Below, one piece after another: positions 58,401 to 64,000 of a DNA stretch of 64,000 nucleotides. A program made the translations under genes and the position numbers. The stretch comes from Akkermansiaceae bacterium. Lineage in GTDB: Bacteria; Verrucomicrobiota; Verrucomicrobiia; Verrucomicrobiales; Akkermansiaceae. Location of the stretch: positions 1 to 64,000 of the forward strand of contig SUVL01000007.1 in the NCBI GenBank assembly GCA_015062005.1, read 5' to 3'. Positions within the stretch are counted from its first letter, which is position 1; every line of letters starts with the position of its first letter. The notes under the pieces were generated by a model. That model was not told where the DNA came from and ran no database searches. It worked only from the letters and a program-made list of their open reading frames with translations.

Positions 58401-60482
58401 ATGTCACTCGAAACATTCTTCAATCCGAAGAGCATTGCAGTCGTCGGTGTATCCGCCGACCCCACGAAGCTGGGCGCCGTTGTATTCAACAACATCATCT
58501 CCGCTGATTACAAGGGCAAGCTTTACGGCATCAACCCCAAGATGGCCGGTCAGGAACTCTGCGGCAAGCCCTGCTACGCCAGCGTGGACGCCCTGCCTGA
58601 ACCCATGGACCTGGTCGTTATCCTCGTTCCCGCCCGTTTCACCGAGGCCGTGATTGACGCCTGCATCGTGAACGGCACCAAGAACATTTCCATCATCACC
58701 GCCGGTTTCGCCGAAGTGGGTGAGAAGGAGCTCGAGAAGCGCATTGCCCAGAAGTGCCTGGACAACGGCATCAACCTGCTGGGTCCGAACTGCCTTGGCC
58801 ACATCTCCACCTTCGACAACGTGAACGCCTCCTTCGCCGATGGTTTCCCCGCACGCGGTAACGTGGCTTTCGTTTCCCAGTCCGGTGCCTACTGCTCCGC
58901 CATCATGGACTGGGCCGCCGGCAAGGGCATCGGCTTCTCCCACTTCATCTCCATCGGTAACAAGGCTGTGATGGGTGAGGACGCCCTGCTCGCCGCCCTG
59001 AAGGACGACCCCAACACCAACGCCTTCGTGTTCTACCTGGAATCCCTCAAGAACGGTAAGGAATTCCTCAAGGTGATCAAGGAGGTTTCCGACACCAAGC
59101 CCTGCGTGATCATGGAGCCCGGCAAGAGCGCCAAGGCCCAGGCCGCTTCCCTTTCCCACACCGGTTCCCTGGCACCGAACTACCGCGTGCTGGAGATGGC
59201 CCTGCAGGGCGCCGGCGCCATCCAGGCCTACAACGACCGCGAGCTCTTCGGCCTGCTTGAGGTGCTGCAGTACTGCAACCACAACCAGTTCGACGGCCAG
59301 GTGGCCGTGCTGACCAACGCCGGTGGCGTGGGCGTGCTCACCTCCGACCTCTGCGAAGAAGCCGGGCTCGACCTGGCCCGCCCGAGCGAAAAGACCATCG
59401 AGGCCCTGCGCGCCGTGCTTACCCCCGAGGCTTCCCTGGGCAACCCCATCGACGTGGTGGGCGATGCCAAGGCCGACCGCTACGAGGCCGCCCTCAAGGT
59501 GCTCTGCGAGAGCGGTGAGTACAAGAACATCCTCGTGCTCCTCACCCCGCAGCGCGTGACCGATTGCCCCGGCACCGCCGAGGCTGTCATCAAGCTGGCT
59601 CCCCAGTACCCGGACGTGAACATCTATTGCTCCTTCGTGGGTGGCGCCCGCGTGGACGAAGGCCGCGTGCTGCTCGACAAGGCCAAGATTCTTAACTACG
59701 AGTACCCGGCCGACATCGTGCGCCTGCTCGGTCTGCTGAAGGCCCAGATGGCTTTCCGCGGCAAGAAGCTGGCCACCTGCGAGACCGGCGAAGTGCCCGC
59801 CGAAATCAAGGCTGCTGTAACCGCCGCCAAGGAAGCCGGTCTGGCCTCCCTGCCCCAGGACACCGTGAACATGCTCATGGACCACTACGGCATCGATTAC
59901 CCGAAGTGCGGCAACTTCACCGATAAGGAAGAAGCCCTGGCCTTCTGCAAGACCATCTTCCCGAACGCCGTGGTGCTCAAGCTCTCCGCTCCCGATGCTC
60001 TGCACAAGACCGAAATGAAGGGTATCTACCTCAACATCAATGACGAGGCTTCCTTCACCGAGGCCTGGGAAGGCCTGTGGGGCTCCATCACCAAGTTCAA
60101 CCTGAAGGGCGCTTCCGTGCTCATCCAGGAGATGATTACCAAGGCCACCGAAACCATCATCGGTGTGAACAGCGACAAGAACTTCGGCCGCGTCATGGTG
60201 TTCGGCACCGGCGGTATCTACACCGAAGTGATGCGCGACACCACCATGCGCATCCTTCCGGCCGATGACTTCACCGACATGATCAAGGAGACCAAGGTCG
60301 GCACCATCCTCAACGGTGTGCGCGGCGAGGCTCCCAAGGCTGTGGGCCCGCTGGCCGACACCCTGGCCAAGGTGCAGAAGCTCGTGCTCGAGATTCCCGA
60401 AATCACCGCTATCGACGGCAACCCGGTGCTCGTCACCGCCGACCGCGCCGTGGTGGTGGACTTCAAGATGATTCTCAAGTAA
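58401..60482 (+). CDS. ADP-forming acyl/acetyl-CoA synthetase, fused alpha-beta
   Basis: FNPKSIAVVGVSADPTKLG, GPNCLGHIST, VSQSGAYCSAIMDWA, ATP-grasp C-terminal half. Confidence 0.92.
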   Translation: MSLETFFNPKSIAVVGVSADPTKLGAVVFNNIISADYKGKLYGINPKMAGQELCGKPCYASVDALPEPMDLVVILVPARFTEAVIDACIVNGTKNISIITAGFAEVGEKELEKRIAQKCLDNGINLLGPNCLGHISTFDNVNASFADGFPARGNVAFVSQSGAYCSAIMDWAAGKGIGFSHFISIGNKAVMGEDALLAALKDDPNTNAFVFYLESLKNGKEFLKVIKEVSDTKPCVIMEPGKSAKAQAASLSHTGSLAPNYRVLEMALQGAGAIQAYNDRELFGLLEVLQYCNHNQFDGQVAVLTNAGGVGVLTSDLCEEAGLDLARPSEKTIEALRAVLTPEASLGNPIDVVGDAKADRYEAALKVLCESGEYKNILVLLTPQRVTDCPGTAEAVIKLAPQYPDVNIYCSFVGGARVDEGRVLLDKAKILNYEYPADIVRLLGLLKAQMAFRGKKLATCETGEVPAEIKAAVTAAKEAGLASLPQDTVNMLMDHYGIDYPKCGNFTDKEEALAFCKTIFPNAVVLKLSAPDALHKTEMKGIYLNINDEASFTEAWEGLWGSITKFNLKGASVLIQEMITKATETIIGVNSDKNFGRVMVFGTGGIYTEVMRDTTMRILPADDFTDMIKETKVGTILNGVRGEAPKAVGPLADTLAKVQKLVLEIPEITAIDGNPVLVTADRAVVVDFKMILK

Positions 60483-60506
60483 TCTTCCCTGAAAATCACA
60501 TTCAGC

Positions 60507-60542
60507 AACACCCCCTCTTTCTCCGGAAAGCGGGGGTGTTTG
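60507..60542 (+). terminator. hairpin AACACCCCC...GGGGGTGTTTGT
   Basis: Perfect 9-bp stem after stop. Confidence 0.85.
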
Positions 60543-60554
60543 TATGACGCCTGT

Positions 60555-60608
60555 GATAAAATATTGCTCCGACAATTAAAGAATATTGCTTTAACGGAAC
60601 GACAAATG
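60555..60608 (+). repeat. dispersed repeat, copy 2 (see 16632-16685)
   Basis: ATTGCTCCGACAATTAAAGAATATTGCTTTAACGGAACGACAAAT. Confidence 0.75.
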
Positions 60609-60658
60609 GGAATTTAACAGAATTGACAATTGACGAGTGACTATTGACAATTGAAGAA

Positions 60659-60777
60659 GTTCCGCGGGCCTCCGGCCCGCCATTTTAAACGGCTGGGGCT
60701 TCCGTCTTCGCCCTGCGGTCTACGCCGAGACTAGTTGCCGCAGCCGTTTAAAATGGCGAGCTTATAGAGAGCGGAAC
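60659..60777. repeat. long nested inverted repeat with 18-bp perfect arms (60678-60695/60741-60758)
   Basis: CGCCATTTTAAACGGCTG ... CAGCCGTTTAAAATGGCG, flanked by GTTCCGC/GCGGAAC. Confidence 0.8.
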
Positions 60778-60797
60778 CTGTTATCATCTTCTTTCAT

Positions 60798-60835
60798 ACA
60801 CAAACCCCCGGGGCTGACGGCCCGGGGGTTTGTGT
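60798..60835. terminator. 15-bp stem hairpin ACACAAACCCCCGGG...CCCGGGGGTTTGTGT
   Basis: Perfect inverted repeat. Confidence 0.8.
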
Positions 60836-60855
60836 AAAAACAGGGCTGGGGCAAC

Positions 60856-61779
60856 TTATTTCTTCCCATTACCGCCACCCCAGATCTTGATAACCTGGTC
60901 AGCAGAAATACCCAGGTTCGATTCCGGGTTCAGGCGTTTCATCTCATTGGCGTAGCCTTTGATCTGCATGGCATTGCCACCGCCGCGGTTCAACACACCG
61001 ATGATGATGGCATAGAACGTCTGGCGCTGCTCCGGGGTATAGGCCGGATCTTTCATAAATTCCTTCATCTTGGCAATGGTAGCCTCATCGCCGAGTTCCA
61101 AGCCGCCATCGCTCTTCTTGCCGCAGTATTTCTGAGCCAGGCCCCAGCCATCGAAGTGCAGGCGGCGTACCATGCCGGATTCATCATTCGGGTCAGCGGC
61201 TTTCACAAGGTTGCGGTAGTTTTTCGGGGGCTCGATACCGGGCACGGCCCAGGCTTCAGCAATGAGCTTGGCGGCCTCCACGCCGCTGGCGGCTTCAGCG
61301 CGCTTCATGATTTCCTCCTGCTTGTGCTTGGCTTCCAGCTTGGCCTTCACCTCGGCGGCAATTTCAGCCATCGTGCCGCGCAGCAGCACCGGGCCCTGCA
61401 CGCGGCCATAGAGGAATCCTTCCTTATCATACATCAGCAGGCTGGGATAAGTCTCCATGGAGTGTGCGGCAGGCTCTGCAAGAGCACCCCAGACGGCACG
61501 CTGGGCCTCTTTGTCCTCCGGAGTGGCATACTGGTAGAACGGGGTCAGGATGAGCGCAGCATTGCCGGCAGCCTCACTGATTTCCGGTGCGGCAATGACC
61601 TTTTTGCAGAGGTCCTCACTGTAGCGATCCCAGCCTTTGCCGTACACAAACAGAATGTAACCGTCATCCGTGGCATTCTCGGCGGCCTTCTCCTGAGTAT
61701 CGTACTGCTGGGCAGCCTCCAAGGGGAGCGGGGCCAGCAGACCGGCCGCAACCAGAGCGATATAAAATGCTTTCTTCAT
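60856..61779 (-). CDS. secreted hypothetical protein, possibly thioredoxin-fold
   Basis: Signal peptide; GYILFVYGKGWDRYSEDLCKKV...YPSLLMYDKEGFLYGRVQGP. Confidence 0.55.
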   Translation of the reverse strand: MKKAFYIALVAAGLLAPLPLEAAQQYDTQEKAAENATDDGYILFVYGKGWDRYSEDLCKKVIAAPEISEAAGNAALILTPFYQYATPEDKEAQRAVWGALAEPAAHSMETYPSLLMYDKEGFLYGRVQGPVLLRGTMAEIAAEVKAKLEAKHKQEEIMKRAEAASGVEAAKLIAEAWAVPGIEPPKNYRNLVKAADPNDESGMVRRLHFDGWGLAQKYCGKKSDGGLELGDEATIAKMKEFMKDPAYTPEQRQTFYAIIIGVLNRGGGNAMQIKGYANEMKRLNPESNLGISADQVIKIWGGGNGKK

Positions 61780-61805
61780 ATTGAATCGAATGTAGGGCTG
61801 TTAGA

Positions 61806-64000
61806 TTATGCGGCAGGACGACCGAATACGTAGATACCGCCGAGGTGGAAGAACTCCGGCCCACCCTTGCGGAGGATGCGGACAAAGCGACCGAGGGTCT
61901 CCGGGAACTCGACCTTGATGACGCGCTGGGTGCAGGGGCCCAGGTCCTTGCTCACGTTACGCCAGCTCTGGCCATCATCCGAAATCTGCACAACCATATT
62001 ACCGAGGCGGTGGTGGTTGCTGTTCGTGGTCATGATAACCACCCCGTTCACATAAGCAGGTTTGGGCATCATGACAGCAGCCCAGGGATTTTCCTCCTTA
62101 TCGGTATGGAAGCGGCCACCAGTGGTACGAAGCACCCCCCAGTGGGAGATGGGGGAGTCATGACCGCAGGTAGAGCTGGTGATGAGCAAGCCCTCTTCGG
62201 ACAGCATCTCCTGACCGGACATTGCCGGCAGTTCCGGCATATCACCGGGGACTTCCACAGCGTCAGAGCTGTTGGAACCCAGGCGCTGGAAAGTGGCGAT
62301 ATCCTTGGCCTTGGCGGCGGAAAGCATGAGCTGCCCCGTCACCTTCTTGTTGTCACCGCCGCCCATGGCGCCGGTGCCGGTGCGGGAAAGGAGTTTGGAG
62401 ATATCGGCGATGGTCTTGGCGTGTGAACCACCCAGGCCCTTGGCCATTTCCTCACCCCAGCCCATCACCACAGGCAGGTAATCCCCCTTGGAAGAGAGGT
62501 TGCCCATCATGAGGTTGAACACAGGCAGTGCGCGCTGGGGATCAGGCGGAGGGATTTTCTCGCCATTGGGCGGATCCTGGTGAGCCAGCAGCTCAATCTG
62601 CCGCCGCCCGAACTTCTCAATGCGCCAGCGCTCCGGCCCCATCTTGTACACATTGTCCCAGAATACATGGAAGCGGGTCATGAGTTCCTTAGCGGGAAGT
62701 TTTGCATTCTTGAACTTGGGATATACCCAGGCACCCAGGAATTCGGACACTACCTCCGGATAACGGGGGGCGAGCAGATAGCAGAGATTATCCTGCATCT
62801 CGCAGAGTAACTTCATATCATCCCCCTTGAACTGGGTAAGATAGTTGTTGTACTCCTGCCACACTGCGATGTTGATAGGCTGGGCAGTAGTGGCATCGCG
62901 GAAGTAGTCGAGAGCCTGCTTGTCCTTCTTGGTATTGGCAGCATTATGCGCGAGCACGCGGTAGACATTGGACATGTGGGTATCCTTGTCCAATTTGTTG
63001 TATAGCTCGGAGCCGAGGTGCAGGGAAGAGAAGGCACTCCACATATTAAGCACCGGCTGCCAGTGCAGGCCGCGTTCCCAGCTCACAGAGTTACCGGGTA
63101 CCCACTTGCCGTTCACCCACAGCACATAGGCACAGTGTCCAGGCTCACCGCAGGTGAGGGAAGGTACGCCATTTGCCAGAGCGGCAAAGGCGCCGAAGTG
63201 CGAAATACCGCCGCACACGCAACCTACATACAAAGATTTGGTGAAATGGTTGCCACCGTATATGTGATCCCACGGCCTGTAGTAATTGGAACCGTGAATA
63301 CTGTCACCATAAAGGCTGTAAAGGCGATAGCCCAGGCGGTGCGGACTGCCCATATAGCGCTCTGCCGGCACGTGTACATTGTCCAAGGCCCACTCCAGAC
63401 TGATGCGGTCACCGGCGATGTTGTCGCCCTTGCAGCCGCATACGATGCGCCGCAGGAACATGGGCAGGTCATCGAACAAGGAGTTCAGGCGGCCAGCCTT
63501 CCAGTTGGTGATATAGTAATCGGCGCGGTCAAGAGCTTTCTCAAAGTTCCAGTTGTAGCGGGCGTATTCAATACCCACGGCGGTGGCAATGTCGCGCACC
63601 ACCTTGTCTTTGTACACATCCGGGTGTTTTTTCGCAATGTTGGCAATGATGTGCAGCGCACGACCGGGAGCCACGCAGGGGCCGGAGAAGCAGAGGTTCT
63701 CCATCCATTCCAGGTTGCCGGTGACCTGCTTGAGGACAGTGCGGCCATCGCGGTGAGCGTTCAGCTCCTTGAGAGTCCAGGGCATGTTCTTAATCTCCTG
63801 CTCCATCTTCTTGAGCATTTGCTGCTTGGCCTTGATGGCGGCCTGGAACGCCATACGCTCCTTACCTCGGAGAGTCTTGAGCTTATTCTTGTCCTGCTCA
63901 ATTTCACCCGGCAGGCGGTTGATATCGTCCTGAAGCTTCTTGCGGCTCTTATTCGCCATATCCTCAGGAGTCATCTTATCGTATTGCGCCAGCATATACT
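61806..64000 (-). CDS. large secreted protein with transglutaminase-like region and C-terminal F5/8-type (discoidin) domain (probably partial)
   Basis: CVCGGISHFGAFAALANGVPSLTCGEPGHCAYVLW; C-terminal ISDDGQSWRNVSKDLGP...GRFVRILRKGG. Confidence 0.6.
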   Translation of the reverse strand, partial: YMLAQYDKMTPEDMANKSRKKLQDDINRLPGEIEQDKNKLKTLRGKERMAFQAAIKAKQQMLKKMEQEIKNMPWTLKELNAHRDGRTVLKQVTGNLEWMENLCFSGPCVAPGRALHIIANIAKKHPDVYKDKVVRDIATAVGIEYARYNWNFEKALDRADYYITNWKAGRLNSLFDDLPMFLRRIVCGCKGDNIAGDRISLEWALDNVHVPAERYMGSPHRLGYRLYSLYGDSIHGSNYYRPWDHIYGGNHFTKSLYVGCVCGGISHFGAFAALANGVPSLTCGEPGHCAYVLWVNGKWVPGNSVSWERGLHWQPVLNMWSAFSSLHLGSELYNKLDKDTHMSNVYRVLAHNAANTKKDKQALDYFRDATTAQPINIAVWQEYNNYLTQFKGDDMKLLCEMQDNLCYLLAPRYPEVVSEFLGAWVYPKFKNAKLPAKELMTRFHVFWDNVYKMGPERWRIEKFGRRQIELLAHQDPPNGEKIPPPDPQRALPVFNLMMGNLSSKGDYLPVVMGWGEEMAKGLGGSHAKTIADISKLLSRTGTGAMGGGDNKKVTGQLMLSAAKAKDIATFQRLGSNSSDAVEVPGDMPELPAMSGQEMLSEEGLLITSSTCGHDSPISHWGVLRTTGGRFHTDKEENPWAAVMMPKPAYVNGVVIMTTNSNHHRLGNMVVQISDDGQSWRNVSKDLGPCTQRVIKVEFPETLGRFVRILRKGGPEFFHLGGIYVFGRPAA

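Noticed and set aside
58404-60575. 723-aa minus-strand ORF
   Set aside because: Antisense shadow of the acyl-CoA synthetase; Gly/His-rich composition typical of shadow frames.

Overview
This 64 kb window is bacterial chromosome, probably Verrucomicrobiota and Akkermansia-like (inferred from gene content and style; not testable here). Most of it is dense housekeeping DNA: fmt, metF, pgsA, hprK, an RluA-type pseudouridine synthase, rpsM-rpsK-rpsD, ndk, ffh, ftsK, tyrS, manC-like, ruvX, an ADP-forming acyl-CoA synthetase, two cell-wall amidases, and tRNA-Arg(CCT) and tRNA-Ser(CGA). Two accessory regions stand out. (1) About 18.1-28.1 kb is an AT-richer, single-strand, tightly packed cassette. 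It encodes a divergent GrpE-like protein, a C39/papain-like cysteine peptidase, two consecutive dynamin-like GTPases, two Hsp70-type ATPases with near-identical ATPase domains but different C-termini (ankyrin repeats versus a duplicated ribosomal L7/L12-CTD-like domain), and a small membrane protein. This is the best candidate for an under-described membrane surveillance or conflict system. (2) About 31.4-33.3 kb is a two-gene unit: an ABC/OLD-like ATPase followed by a PD-(D/E)XK-like nuclease. Other items of interest are an array of perfect hairpins spaced by ATTTCAT that ends in a truncated Ser/Thr kinase gene, a related dispersed repeat at 60.6 kb, several promoters placed for leaderless transcripts, and two very small membrane-peptide ORFs missing from the ORF track. 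All family assignments come from reading motifs by eye; no searches were run.
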